The notes under the pieces are model-generated. The model saw only the letters and a program-made list of their open reading frames with translations. It was not told where the DNA came from and searched no databases. DNA of 64,000 nucleotides, from positions 62,001 to 126,000 of the forward strand of contig JAIXYP010000009.1 in NCBI GenBank assembly GCA_027490155.1, written 5' to 3'. The stretch comes from Cytophagaceae bacterium. GTDB taxonomy: Bacteria; Bacteroidota; Bacteroidia; Cytophagales; Flexibacteraceae. Below, in pieces: positions 1 through 9,509 of the stretch (the stretch's first letter is position 1; every line of letters begins with the position of its first letter). A program made the translations under genes and the position numbers.

Positions 1-1989
1 GTGGTGGACTCGTTAGCCAAATTTGCTGGAGAGGATGGCAAACCGCTTATCCCGATCTTTATCAGTGAGAGTATCAGTAAATACTATGCAAGTGCAAAAC
101 CCTTCCGCACCCACGAGGACGTCATCAAAACCAAGGTAAAAGGAGTTGGTCTGGACGAAAGCTCATTCATCACAAACATCATTGGTACAAGCCTACAGCA
201 ATATAACTTCTATGATAACCAGGTCGAAATTTTAGGCAAGGCTTTCATCAGCCCCATAGCCTCAGGTTGGCGCTTCAGCTACGATTTCGAGCTTAAGGAC
301 AGCATGTTTGTTGGTGAAGACTGGTGTTACAAACTGGTTGTTTATCCGCGTCGTGAGGCTGACCTAGCATTTAGTGGCACCATCTGGATTACCAAAGAGG
401 ACTATGCCCTCAAACGACTAGACCTCATAACAACAAGCAGTACCAACATCAACTTTGTATCGAAGCTAAAGCTGCAACAAGAGCTGACAAGGATGCGAAA
501 CGGAGCTTGGCTACCGAGCAAAAACCGCTTATTGGTCGATATCGCTAACCTAAATGACCAATGGGCCGGCCTGTTGGCTAAAAGTTATAGCTCGAACCGT
601 AACTTCCGGATCAATAACCAAGCCCCAGACGAGCTTTTTGACAAAGCCGTCGAGTTTTCGGAAGATGCCAAAACGCCGTCTGAAGACTATTGGACCACCG
701 CACGGCATGATACCCTAAGTGGCGACGAGCTCAAGATGATGAAGATGATCGACACCATCAGGAATATGCCTGTGGTTAAAACCTACGTGGAGATAATTGA
801 CATTGCAATCAACGGATCTCAACGGTTTGGCAAGGTAGATGTAGGGCCATATTTGGGAACCATTGCCGTCAATAACATCGAGGGCCTAAGGCTAAGGTCT
901 GGGTTCCGGACCAACTCTTTTTTCAACAAAAAATGGACTATTGATGCTTATGGGGCATACGGCACTACGGATGGTCGATTTAAAGGGAGCCTTGGGCTAG
1001 AGTATATCTTCAGCCGGAAGAAGTGGACCAATGCAGGGGTCTATGTCCAGCATGACATCGACCAATTGGCCTTACAAGACAACCAATTTTCACGGTCGGG
1101 GCTTTTTTATGCCCTGACCAAATGGGGGGACATCAAGGTTGGTAGGCCTTTCCTAAATACCTCTGTGTCAGCCTTTGTGTCGCGTGACCTTTTCAAAGGA
1201 TTTAGCCCCACCCTGACGATCAAACGGACACAATTTGAGCCCCTGTTTGATTTCGTTTATCCTTCAATGCAGAGTGACGGGAGCGTGGTGCCCAATTACA
1301 ATGGCTTTAGCACCACAGAAGGACAGCTTGACATTCGGTATGCTGCTAAAGAATTCCTCCTGGAAGATAATACCAATAGTCGCTATGGTATATATGGTCG
1401 CCTTTCCCCCATCTGGACGCTGAAAATCATAGCAGGCCGTGCGGCAATGGGTGGCGAGGTCCTGAACTATTATCGTTTCTCTGCTGGCTTAAACCAATAC
1501 CTCAACTACGGTGCATTAGGCAGCGGTCGCTACATCATCGATGTCGGTATGGTACCTAACAAAGTACCATATCCCCTACTCAAAACCCACCTTGGCAACC
1601 CATTTGCGATCTACGCAGCTCAGTCGTTTAACACGATGAACTTTTTTGAGTTCGTGAGCGACCGTTGGGTATCGGTTTCGTATCAGCACTTTTTCGAAGG
1701 CCTCTTACTCAACAGCATCCCAGCCATCAAAAAGCTCAACCTACGGCTAACTATGCAAGGCAAGTTACTTTATGGTGGGATAACTGCCGCAAACCAAGAA
1801 TACAACACATTGCCTGGCGTCCCTAGTCAGTTCTCAAGCCTAGATGGCAGACCATACGCCGAAGTTGGCTACGGCATCGAGAACATTTTTCGGTTTATCC
1901 GTGTGGACTTTTTGCATCGCCTAACCTATCTGGACAGGCCCAATGCGCGCCCCTTCCATATCAAAATTGGCGCCTCCTTTAAGCTCTAG
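1..1989 (+). CDS. DUF5686 family outer-membrane protein, C-terminal part
   Basis: The first base is already inside the gene; the GTG at position 1 is probably an internal valine and the N-terminus lies outside the window. The visible 662 residues match the DUF5686 family of Bacteroidota, in which an N-terminal carboxypeptidase-regulatory-like domain (not visible here) precedes a large outer-membrane region. The C-terminal half is rich in alternating aromatic/polar strands (for example around residues 290-360 and 480-660), as expected for a beta-barrel, and it ends in HIKIGASFKL, a barrel-like final strand. Function in the family is unknown; an envelope role is inferred. It converges with hemF, the stops being about 22 bases apart. 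Confidence 0.85.
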   Translation: MVDSLAKFAGEDGKPLIPIFISESISKYYASAKPFRTHEDVIKTKVKGVGLDESSFITNIIGTSLQQYNFYDNQVEILGKAFISPIASGWRFSYDFELKDSMFVGEDWCYKLVVYPRREADLAFSGTIWITKEDYALKRLDLITTSSTNINFVSKLKLQQELTRMRNGAWLPSKNRLLVDIANLNDQWAGLLAKSYSSNRNFRINNQAPDELFDKAVEFSEDAKTPSEDYWTTARHDTLSGDELKMMKMIDTIRNMPVVKTYVEIIDIAINGSQRFGKVDVGPYLGTIAVNNIEGLRLRSGFRTNSFFNKKWTIDAYGAYGTTDGRFKGSLGLEYIFSRKKWTNAGVYVQHDIDQLALQDNQFSRSGLFYALTKWGDIKVGRPFLNTSVSAFVSRDLFKGFSPTLTIKRTQFEPLFDFVYPSMQSDGSVVPNYNGFSTTEGQLDIRYAAKEFLLEDNTNSRYGIYGRLSPIWTLKIIAGRAAMGGEVLNYYRFSAGLNQYLNYGALGSGRYIIDVGMVPNKVPYPLLKTHLGNPFAIYAAQSFNTMNFFEFVSDRWVSVSYQHFFEGLLLNSIPAIKKLNLRLTMQGKLLYGGITAANQEYNTLPGVPSQFSSLDGRPYAEVGYGIENIFRFIRVDFLHRLTYLDRPNARPFHIKIGASFKL

Positions 1990-2011
1990 CCTTTTGCATC
2001 ACGTGTTGGCT

Positions 2012-2935
2012 CTAGTCTGCATCAGGATGGGTCAGCCAATCGATGCTTTTTTGCAAATTTTGCTGGGTATACTCCTCGGCAGAGCCTGGCTCAACTTTGT
2101 GGTCATAGACCCATTGAGCCATCGGTGGCATTGACATCAGGATACTTTCGGTGCGTCCATCGGTGTCAAGGCCAAACTTGGTTCCTTTATCAAGGACAAG
2201 GTTAAACTCAACATACCGACCGCGACGCAAAGCCTGCCATTTCTGGTGTGCCTCCGTGTAAGGCAACTCGTGATTCTTGGTCATTAGGTGGCTGTAGGTT
2301 GGCGCAAAGGCATTGCCCACGGACTGAACAAAGGCAAAAAGCTCAGCCTTGTTATCCGTTCCATCAGCAGCAACGGTTGGCATTAGGTGGTCAAAGAAAA
2401 TCCCTCCGATACCTCTGGTTTCTTGCCTGTGCTTGATGTAAAAATAGTCATCAGCCCAAGCCTTGTACTTAGGATAATAGGTCGGGTCGTGGGTGTCGCA
2501 AGCAGCCTTCATTTGTTGGTGGAACCAACGGGCATCCTTAGGGTCAATATAATGTGGTGTAAGGTCGATGCCGCCACCAAACCAGCTTGTGCCATTAGTC
2601 ATCTCGAAGTAACGAACGTTCATGTGAATGATCGGGACCATTGGACTGATTGGGTGCATCACGATGCTCACACCGGTGGCAAAAAAGTCAGCCTCGGGGA
2701 GATTAAGAGCCTGTAGTATTTTTTTGGGAGTCTGGCCATAAACAGCCGAAAATCCGACGCCAGCCTTAGCCAAGATGCGCCCATTTGTAAGGATCCTGGT
2801 TCGGCCACCTCCACCACCATGTCGTTCCCAAGCATCCTCTTTGAAGGTCCCGACACCATCAGTAGCTGAGATCTGGGTCGTGATCCTATCCTGAAGCCCT
2901 ATAAACCACTTTTGGATTTCCTCTTTCGTTATCAT
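2012..2935 (-). CDS. hemF: Oxygen-dependent coproporphyrinogen III oxidase
   Basis: Catalyses oxidative decarboxylation of coproporphyrinogen III to protoporphyrinogen IX in heme synthesis, using molecular oxygen, in the cytoplasm. The 307-residue product has the usual HemF length and its landmarks: a GGGGGRTRI segment near residues 40-48, HPISPMVPIIHMNVRYFE at 94-111, WFGGGIDLTPHY at 118-129 and RGIGGIFFDHL at about 174-184. The open frame extends 25 codons further upstream, but the ATG at 2935 is preceded by AGGAAG at suitable distance and starts the family's typical N-terminus, so I chose it. An aerobic heme pathway fits the cytochrome-like gene next door. Sure of the assignment. Confidence 0.96.
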   Translation of the reverse strand: MITKEEIQKWFIGLQDRITTQISATDGVGTFKEDAWERHGGGGGRTRILTNGRILAKAGVGFSAVYGQTPKKILQALNLPEADFFATGVSIVMHPISPMVPIIHMNVRYFEMTNGTSWFGGGIDLTPHYIDPKDARWFHQQMKAACDTHDPTYYPKYKAWADDYFYIKHRQETRGIGGIFFDHLMPTVAADGTDNKAELFAFVQSVGNAFAPTYSHLMTKNHELPYTEAHQKWQALRRGRYVEFNLVLDKGTKFGLDTDGRTESILMSMPPMAQWVYDHKVEPGSAEEYTQQNLQKSIDWLTHPDAD

Positions 2936-3083
2936 GTTGTACTTCCTAGTGCTTAAAATATTGGTCTTGGTACATCCTTTGCTGATATACGTCGTAATTA
3001 TAGGCATCAAACCAACGGGCCAATCCTGTATCTGACGAAAATCATATCAAGCTCCGTATATTGTTGCGGTTTTCATCTTTACA

Positions 3084-3488
3084 ATGACAAAAGTTAGCAC
3101 CATGGACAAACTAATTCCGATCCGACTAGGCTTTGTGTTGATCGCCATCTTATTGCTAGGCCCGTTTGCCTGCTCCAGCGACAAGTACCAAAACATCAAA
3201 CCAGTAAGTACTGACTCCTGTAGTACTACGAACCTGAGTTATGCTGCGGATATAAGGCCTATTCTTGAGGCTAAATGCGATAATTGTCATTCAGATGCCA
3301 ACAGTGGCTCAGGTGGCGGCATTGTCTTAGATAACTATAATGCTGTCAAGGCATTAGGATCAAGCATCCAAAACAGGGTAAGCCTACCCAATAATGACGG
3401 ATCATTTATGCCTAAAGGTGGTAGCAGTATCGGCACCTGCAAGATCGACAAGATCAGTGCCTGGATCAATCAAGGATCAAATCCGTAG
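3084..3488 (+). CDS. Small c-type cytochrome-like lipoprotein
   Basis: A 134-residue exported protein with one heme-attachment motif, CDNCH, about halfway along, and a possible distal methionine in the later SFMPKGG segment, an arrangement typical of single-heme cytochrome c domains. The N-terminus has a hydrophobic segment ending GPFACSS; the cysteine could be lipidated but the lipobox is weak. A second ATG at 3102 would give 128 residues and an equally good signal peptide. It is followed 70 bases later by a DUF5777 beta-barrel gene, and the two probably form a transcription unit ending at the 4564-4604 terminator. Likely periplasmic electron transfer; the partner is unknown. Confidence 0.8.
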   Translation: MTKVSTMDKLIPIRLGFVLIAILLLGPFACSSDKYQNIKPVSTDSCSTTNLSYAADIRPILEAKCDNCHSDANSGSGGGIVLDNYNAVKALGSSIQNRVSLPNNDGSFMPKGGSSIGTCKIDKISAWINQGSNP

Positions 3489-3558
3489 CAGCAACTAGAA
3501 CTCACCTAATTTTCCGCAATCTGGTCAAACCAATGACCACTATATTGACGATACGGAC

Positions 3559-4491
3559 ATGAAACCAACAATACCTAATTTCTTGGCCCTATTAGGGCTG
3601 GTCCTGACTTTGGCCTGCGGTAGTGCATTTGCGCAAGACGACCTCGACAAGCTGTTAAGTGATAGCAAACCCAATGAGGTCAATTATACCTTGGCCACGT
3701 TTAAGGCCACTCGTATGGTCAATACACATACGGTTGAAGGTCTTAGAGCCAACCACCTAGATTTCAGGATCCATCACCGTTTTGGAGCCCTCAACACTGG
3801 GTTAGACCAATTCTGGGGCTTGGACCAAGCCTCTATAAAACTATCCCTTGAGTACGGCATCACTGACGACTTGATGGTCGGGATTGGTCGGTCCAGCATC
3901 AACAAACTGGTCGATGGATTTTTCAAGCTCAAAGTGCTTAAGCAAAGCACTGGGGCCCGCAATATGCCTGTTTCAGTATCCTTGTTTGGCAATGCAGGGT
4001 ATATCAGTACCAAGGTGCCAATAGGCTCAGAGGCAGACGGTGTGGCTTGGACTGTTGACCGAAGGATGTCATACGCAGCCCAGCTCCTGATTGCACGCAA
4101 GTTCAATGAAAGTCTGAGTCTGCAACTTTCACCCAGCTACATTCACCGCAATGTCGTTGCCCGCCAGGAAGACCAGAATGATCTGTTTGCAGTTGCCATT
4201 GGCGGACGATACAAACTCACCAAAAGGCTGAGCCTAACATCTGAATACATTTACCAAATGCCCGGCACCAATCGTGATAATCATTTTGACTCCTTCTCAG
4301 CAGGAATGGACATCGAAACTGGGGGACACGTCTTTCAGCTTTTCTTCACCAACTCCATGGGCATGGTCGAGCAGCAGTTTATCGCTGAAAATGAAGGCGG
4401 TTGGGGCAAGGGCACCATTTCGTTTGGTTTCAACATTAGCCGAACGTTTGGGCTGAGTAGGGCTGCAACTGCGCGCGCCACAGAGTGGTAG
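3559..4491 (+). CDS. DUF5777 family beta-barrel protein
   Basis: 310 residues with a clear signal peptide cleaved near AFA/QD (residue 26). The rest consists of alternating amphipathic strands such as HVFQLFFTN and GTISFGFNISRTF, as expected for an outer-membrane barrel. It matches the Bacteroidota DUF5777 family, which I recall as often neighbouring cytochrome c-like or YceI-like exported proteins; here the upstream gene encodes such a cytochrome. Molecular function is unknown. The context suggests an envelope or respiratory accessory role, which is inference. Confidence 0.8.
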   Translation: MKPTIPNFLALLGLVLTLACGSAFAQDDLDKLLSDSKPNEVNYTLATFKATRMVNTHTVEGLRANHLDFRIHHRFGALNTGLDQFWGLDQASIKLSLEYGITDDLMVGIGRSSINKLVDGFFKLKVLKQSTGARNMPVSVSLFGNAGYISTKVPIGSEADGVAWTVDRRMSYAAQLLIARKFNESLSLQLSPSYIHRNVVARQEDQNDLFAVAIGGRYKLTKRLSLTSEYIYQMPGTNRDNHFDSFSAGMDIETGGHVFQLFFTNSMGMVEQQFIAENEGGWGKGTISFGFNISRTFGLSRAATARATEW

Positions 4492-4563
4492 GGTTTGATT
4501 TCCAAAGTGCATAAGCACTAAGCTAACTAGAACAAAGGTCAGGTAGGTACATCATACTTCCCA

Positions 4564-4604
4564 ATACAAAAGCCCTCTGGAGATGATCTAGAGGGCTTTT
4601 GTAT
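4564..4604. terminator. Bidirectional terminator
   Basis: Perfect 15-bp inverted repeat (4564-4578 with 4590-4604) around an 11-base loop. The arms carry AAAA/TTTT so that U-runs form on both strands. It lies between the convergent DUF5777 gene (+) and the DUF4340 gene (-) and probably ends both transcripts. Confidence 0.9.
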
Positions 4605-4675
4605 GTTGTAAAGGATGATGGCTTAGGTGTTGAACCATAAATACTGATCCTGCCCCAATCAAATATAGTCTAGTG

Positions 4676-5632
4676 TTATTTGGCCTTTGCCGCCAGTTTG
4701 TCGGCCCGCACCAAAAATGGGCTAAACAGATCTTTGCTAACCATCCCGATACTTCCTTGAGGCATCACGACAACCTGCCAATAGTGTTCGGTTTCTTGGT
4801 TAGCGTATAGCTTAATCAGACGATTAAGTTTAGGGTTTTCGTCCTCAATCTGGACTGTGGCCTGAGCAGGTTTCTGGTTGAGTGAGTCGGCAACTGCTAG
4901 GCCTTTGGTCGGTTTCCACTCGCCTACATAGACACGATTGAAGTTGTCGAGGTATGTATTTAGTTTTTGCTGGTCAAGCACATGCACACCTTCGGCAGCC
5001 CAGTCTTTTCCTGATCGGCTTAGTTGGAGGGCTGTCTGCCCGCCAGAATTGAGAGTGACTGCTTTTATGCTTTTACTAGTGCCAAAGAAAATCTTCGGAG
5101 ACTTCCAACCTACCGTGTCAACATCGTACCGAACATCCAGATAACCCTCAAAGCCCGGAATGTGGCAGACATAAGGATTTTGGCCGTCAGTGAGCATGAA
5201 GTAGGTGCCTAGGTGATCCACGGTCGAGCCACCCACGTAATAACTACGGACCAATTCGTTATTGGCATAGATCTCGACCTTTTTATGTTCCGCTGCCAGA
5301 TGTTTGACAACCTCAGTACGCTCGGCAGCTGTGCATGGGCGTTTCATATCCACATCTCGGACAACTTCTAGCAAGGCATTTACCAAGATTGGAGAGGCCA
5401 CGATGTTCTTATTGATGGTCCAGGTAGTCCGGCTCGTTCGATCTAGCAGATAGCGACTTCCGTCTTTGTCTGCCACAAATATTTTATTGATGCTAGACGT
5501 ATCCCGGACAGCAAACATGACATCTAGATCATCAACCGAAGTATTGGCATTGCGTTTGACAGTCGCAAACCAAGCTAAAACACCCAGGATCAGGAGACCT
5601 GCTAATAAAAATATGGTTCTTTTGGACATCAT
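4676..5632 (-). CDS. DUF4340-like membrane-anchored protein
   Basis: 318 residues with one N-terminal membrane segment (about residues 6-24, TIFLLAGLLILGVLAWF) and a large soluble domain built of repeated short beta units (for example IFVADKDGSRYLLDR and VEIYANNELVRSYYVGG). This is the pattern of DUF4340 proteins, which in many bacteria sit beside an ABC-2 permease and a GldG-like periplasmic protein. Here it follows gldG by 57 bases on the same strand, so it is likely the last gene of the gldF-gldG operon and may act with that transporter. Function is not established. The DUF assignment is from overall pattern and context, so moderately sure. Confidence 0.7.
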   Translation of the reverse strand: MMSKRTIFLLAGLLILGVLAWFATVKRNANTSVDDLDVMFAVRDTSSINKIFVADKDGSRYLLDRTSRTTWTINKNIVASPILVNALLEVVRDVDMKRPCTAAERTEVVKHLAAEHKKVEIYANNELVRSYYVGGSTVDHLGTYFMLTDGQNPYVCHIPGFEGYLDVRYDVDTVGWKSPKIFFGTSKSIKAVTLNSGGQTALQLSRSGKDWAAEGVHVLDQQKLNTYLDNFNRVYVGEWKPTKGLAVADSLNQKPAQATVQIEDENPKLNRLIKLYANQETEHYWQVVVMPQGSIGMVSKDLFSPFLVRADKLAAKAK

Positions 5633-5689
5633 TAGGTGTGTACGTGGTTTGAAAGGAGGAGTTAAAGAGATCGATGAACGAAGGGATCT

Positions 5690-7375
5690 CTAAATGCGTT
5701 TTTTACCAAACTTCGCTTTCCGTCTTGCTGACCAAACAAGCCCAAATAAGCCAATAAGAGCAACTGGGGCGACCATGTTGATAGCCTGCCAACGGGTTTT
5801 CTCCTTGCCTACACGCACCTTATCTAATGGGCGAATCTGGATCTCTTTGGTTTTGGCCAGAATCAACCCATCGTTATCCAGCATATAGGCCAAGGTATTC
5901 AGCACAAAGTCCTTGTTGGCAAACTGCACCTGTGCAAACCTGTCAAAACCAAGTGGGTAGGTGGATTTTTGGGTATAGTTAATGTCATTACGGACAAAAT
6001 CACCATCGGACACGACCAAAACTTTGCCGGCTTTATCCTTCGCCTTGAAGGCAAATGTGGTCATGGTCTCAGGGGCTAGCCTATTGGTATATAGGCTCTG
6101 GAAGGTTCCTTCGAGCAGATAGGCCAACGGTATGTTTTTGACCTTATATTGCTCTGGTTTAGGCTGTAGGCGGGCATCGTTAAAGCTAAGGCGCACTGGT
6201 GCTGGTATGATGCGGCTGTAATTACTTGTAAAGAAAAGTGGGGTCTTCTGGATTCCGGCTGCCATTACGGTATCCATCGAGCTTGCAAAGCGTACCTGGA
6301 GGGCGTCCATGTTTTTGACAATCGGGTGGTTGCCAAAGAAGTTGACAATCGGGAAATAGCGCCAAGGAGCCATTTGGGTTTGAGGTTTGTCTCCCAGATA
6401 GCCTGTCACTAAGGGGATATACGCCGAGTTCATATCCATCACGATATCGGCATTGATCCTTACTCCAAACCGGAACAAAAGATCGGTTAACTTGGTGTCT
6501 GTTGGTAAGTGGAGCGACCCATCTGGTTTGATGCTATCGAGTTGGACTTTAATCGCATCAAGGAAAAATAAAGCATTCCCGCCCTTTACAACAAACTGAT
6601 CAATCTTGAATTTGTCAGGCTCCGAGAAAGTCGAGTCTGGCCTAGCAACGATAATGGCATCAAATCCGTTGAGGTCCACCACCTTTTGGAGATCAACCTT
6701 TTCGACCCCATAATACTCCTTTAGTGTGGAGCCAATATCATAAAGCTCCGTACCATTAAGCTCACGATGCCCCTGGATGACGCCAATACGTTTACGATTA
6801 GTGGTCGATATTTTCTGAATTACAGTTGCAAGCTCAAACTCCACGCCCTCGATGCTTTGATTGAGGCGCTGCTCAGCACTAGCAGACTGGTTACCCTTGA
6901 GGAACTGGACCGGAAGCTCACGATCTGCTAAACGAACCAATGCTGAAGGGAAAATGATTTTCTCGATCGTCTTACCGTCCTCATTGGCATGAAGGTTGGT
7001 AGGTTGCAGTCCCTTCTGTGCCAGCTGAAGGTAAAAATCATTCCGTTTTTTGGCGTCTACTGCCTGGCTAGGGTCTGTGAATTTGTACTGTACCCTTCCG
7101 TCCGAATAGGCCGCAAAATCATCTAGTTTCTCTTTGATCGCACGCTTGAGCCGGTCAAAACCCGCCGGAAAATCACCTTCAAGATAGACCTCAACCAAAA
7201 TTGGGTCCTTGACTTGACTTAACAGTTTTCGGCTTGCCTCAGTGATCGTGAATCGTTTGTCTGACGTAAAGTCAAACCGAACAAAGTACTCGGTTGCAAT
7301 GACATTGACTAAAAGCAACACAACGGCAATAATCAGGATGCCTGCATAGTCTGTAAGTTTGGAAGATATCTTCAT
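5690..7375 (-). CDS. gldG: Gliding-motility ABC transporter auxiliary protein GldG
   Basis: 561 residues. An N-terminal membrane helix (about 12-30) is followed by a large extracytoplasmic region, with a second helix near the C-terminus (about residues 535-553, VAPVALIGLFGLVWSARRK). The segment VEVYLEGDFPAGFDRLKRA near residues 60-80 and the later IGVIQGHREL are characteristic of GldG. With GldF (membrane) and GldA (ATPase) this family forms an ABC exporter-like complex required for gliding and T9SS-linked motility in Flavobacterium. GldF lies immediately upstream with a 117-base gap; no gldA is in the window. Confidence 0.9.
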   Translation of the reverse strand: MKISSKLTDYAGILIIAVVLLLVNVIATEYFVRFDFTSDKRFTITEASRKLLSQVKDPILVEVYLEGDFPAGFDRLKRAIKEKLDDFAAYSDGRVQYKFTDPSQAVDAKKRNDFYLQLAQKGLQPTNLHANEDGKTIEKIIFPSALVRLADRELPVQFLKGNQSASAEQRLNQSIEGVEFELATVIQKISTTNRKRIGVIQGHRELNGTELYDIGSTLKEYYGVEKVDLQKVVDLNGFDAIIVARPDSTFSEPDKFKIDQFVVKGGNALFFLDAIKVQLDSIKPDGSLHLPTDTKLTDLLFRFGVRINADIVMDMNSAYIPLVTGYLGDKPQTQMAPWRYFPIVNFFGNHPIVKNMDALQVRFASSMDTVMAAGIQKTPLFFTSNYSRIIPAPVRLSFNDARLQPKPEQYKVKNIPLAYLLEGTFQSLYTNRLAPETMTTFAFKAKDKAGKVLVVSDGDFVRNDINYTQKSTYPLGFDRFAQVQFANKDFVLNTLAYMLDNDGLILAKTKEIQIRPLDKVRVGKEKTRWQAINMVAPVALIGLFGLVWSARRKAKFGKKRI

Positions 7376-7492
7376 GATCAGGCCTAGGCCAAATTGGCTG
7401 GTTTGATTTCGGAATACTTTGTTTGGAGGTTACAAATCAAGATGGAACACCTTATTATTGGTTGGTCTTGAGTCCATCTGGAAGGGGTCAGG

Positions 7493-8221
7493 TCAATGTA
7501 GCCTTGCCCTTGTCGCAAACCGAGTTAAATACAATGCAAGGGTGATTAGCGAGGCAAAGTATACCAGATTCCTGGTGTCAATCAGGCCTTTGGACATAGC
7601 GTTATAATGGTAGGCTACGCCTAACTGGCTTACATATACCGACCATTGTTGCCAAATGTCGATCGTGGCCAAGGACCCGAAACCCATGTAAAGCATAAAG
7701 CATAGGAAAGTCGCCAATACAAAAGCCACAATCTGGCTATCCGTTAAGGCCGACGCAAGCACACCGATGCTGCAAAAGCCAGCACCTAGCAGAGCCAAAC
7801 CAAGATAAGAGCCGAAAACACCCGCACTATCGATGTTGCCTTTGGGGTTGCCTAAAAGGTACAAGGTCAAGTAATAAAGCAAAGTTGGTAAAAGGCTAAA
7901 CAGAACCAACGAAACACTAGCTAGGTACTTGCCTATTACAATCTCCCAGTCGGTGATTGGCATTGTGAAAAGTAGCTCAAGGGTACCTGCTTTTCGCTCC
8001 TCTGCAAATGTGCGCATCGTGATTGCAGGCACTAGGAACATCAGCACAAATGGCGCAATGCTAAACAAGGTGCCCAAATCAGCATAGCCGTAAGCTAGGA
8101 CAGAGGTGTCAGGGAAAATCCAGACAAAAAGCCCTACTGCAACCAAAAAAATGGCCATCACTATGTAGGCAATCAACGAGTTGAAGGAGCTGCGTAACTC
8201 CTTGAGGTAAATGCTGAGCAT
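7493..8221 (-). CDS. gldF: Gliding-motility ABC permease GldF
   Basis: 242-residue ABC-2 type permease with about six membrane helices. It contains the typical ABC-2 segment TFAEERKAGTLELLFTMPIT near residues 71-90, followed by WEIVIGKYLA. Length and position directly upstream of gldG identify it as GldF. A TACTTTTG box on the minus strand at 8239-8246 sits a few bases upstream of the ATG, giving a very short leader. The ATPase GldA is not adjacent, so it must be encoded elsewhere in the genome if the complex is complete. Confidence 0.9.
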   Translation of the reverse strand: MLSIYLKELRSSFNSLIAYIVMAIFLVAVGLFVWIFPDTSVLAYGYADLGTLFSIAPFVLMFLVPAITMRTFAEERKAGTLELLFTMPITDWEIVIGKYLASVSLVLFSLLPTLLYYLTLYLLGNPKGNIDSAGVFGSYLGLALLGAGFCSIGVLASALTDSQIVAFVLATFLCFMLYMGFGSLATIDIWQQWSVYVSQLGVAYHYNAMSKGLIDTRNLVYFASLITLALYLTRFATRARLH

Positions 8222-8238
8222 GAATATTGGTTAAGGAC

Positions 8239-8246
8239 CAAAAGTA
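8239..8246 (-). promoter_or_regulatory. Candidate -7 box of gldF promoter
   Basis: TACTTTTG on the minus strand matches the Bacteroidota -7 consensus TAnnTTTG. It lies 18-25 bases before the gldF ATG. No good TTTG -33 element is seen. Confidence 0.45.
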
Positions 8247-8386
8247 TCAGGATGCTGAGTTTGCAACCTGCCTGAGCAATAAGAAACCAGTGGCCACTAT
8301 CTGGACCAAGCTTGCAAAGATAGCCACGGGCTCGATACGTGGAAGCCTCCAACTAAGCTAAACCCTCGATTAGGAAACACCTGTCT

Positions 8387-9316
8387 TTATTGTTTAGACT
8401 TAACCTCTCGCATTTCGGTTGCCTGGGTGTCCACTTTAGTGTCAAATATTTTGATCCCAGAGGCTAAAAACAGCCTATACCCCACTAGGATGGCGAGAGC
8501 AACAATCATCCATGCTTTATTGATGCCATAACCTAAATCTGGGGCGATGCCATAAGACCCATGGTGTGTCTGGACCCGAGCCCACACTGGTAATACAATG
8601 AGGGCAGGGGACAAAATCAGTAAAATATTAGCCAAAAAAAGTTCTGGAACTTGAGAGGCAATGAGGAGCATACTGCTAACAACAAATGGGATCAGGACAG
8701 CGTATAAGATAAACTTCTTCTTACTGTCATTGTCTTCAAGAAGCTCAAGGGAACTGGCGGTGTACATAAAGAAGTTAATGAACTTGATACCCACAGTCAG
8801 CAAAATGACCAAGGCCAAGGCAGCGATTATAAAGCATGCGATCATGGGCATGTATGCCCAACGGATGGCATATCCAAACCCTGAACGGGTGAAAACACCG
8901 ACAGCCGCTGCACCAAAAAACATCACAAAGCCATGGACAACCCCCCAAACGTAGAACAGCTTGGCAAGTCCTGGCTTCTTATAGGTCCTGAAGTACATCC
9001 GGAAGCAGAATACAGCCCAGAAAAAACAAATGGTAGGCCCTACTCCATAGATTGTCACTACAGATGACCTAGACCAATTGCCACGGAACTCCTTGAAGTC
9101 TGCTCCGTAATAGAACAAGGTATTACTAATGTCCCAATAATGACCAACGATGCTGTTTGCAACGTAAAAGATCACAAACACTACCATAAACGACAACAAG
9201 TACATCGTTGTGGAGTTGATGGCAGTCTCACGCAAGAGGACGTCAATCGGCTTTATTTCCACACTTTGATGATCTGACTGACTGGGTGACAGTGATCCGG
9301 AGGTGGCAGAGGTCAT
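8387..9316 (-). CDS. Conserved polytopic membrane protein, unknown function
   Basis: 309 residues with about seven hydrophobic helices, for example near 39-58, 85-106, 118-138, 150-175, 205-222, 225-246 and 270-288. The N-terminus (about 30 residues) is polar and Ser/Gln-rich and the C-terminus is charged. I recognise no catalytic motif. The gene stands alone between gldF and a small membrane protein; it and the 65-residue gene upstream both begin MTSA, perhaps by chance. Function unknown; the coding call rests on length, hydrophobic pattern and absence of a competing frame. Confidence 0.7.
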   Translation of the reverse strand: MTSATSGSLSPSQSDHQSVEIKPIDVLLRETAINSTTMYLLSFMVVFVIFYVANSIVGHYWDISNTLFYYGADFKEFRGNWSRSSVVTIYGVGPTICFFWAVFCFRMYFRTYKKPGLAKLFYVWGVVHGFVMFFGAAAVGVFTRSGFGYAIRWAYMPMIACFIIAALALVILLTVGIKFINFFMYTASSLELLEDNDSKKKFILYAVLIPFVVSSMLLIASQVPELFLANILLILSPALIVLPVWARVQTHHGSYGIAPDLGYGINKAWMIVALAILVGYRLFLASGIKIFDTKVDTQATEMREVKSKQ

Positions 9317-9509
9317 GATCTTTGGAGTAAATGGCGTTTAGATAGCCAATATACCAAATTTGGGCGAAGCAAAGCAAGTCAGTCTGAAGGACCTGCCAAA
9401 AACCAACAAATTACTTTGGCAAAAGGCAAAAAATCTAAGCTAGTTTTGAACTGCGACAGAAGTTTGCTGGATAGAGATTTGGCCAGCCAAGTAGTCGGAG
9501 TATGCTAGA

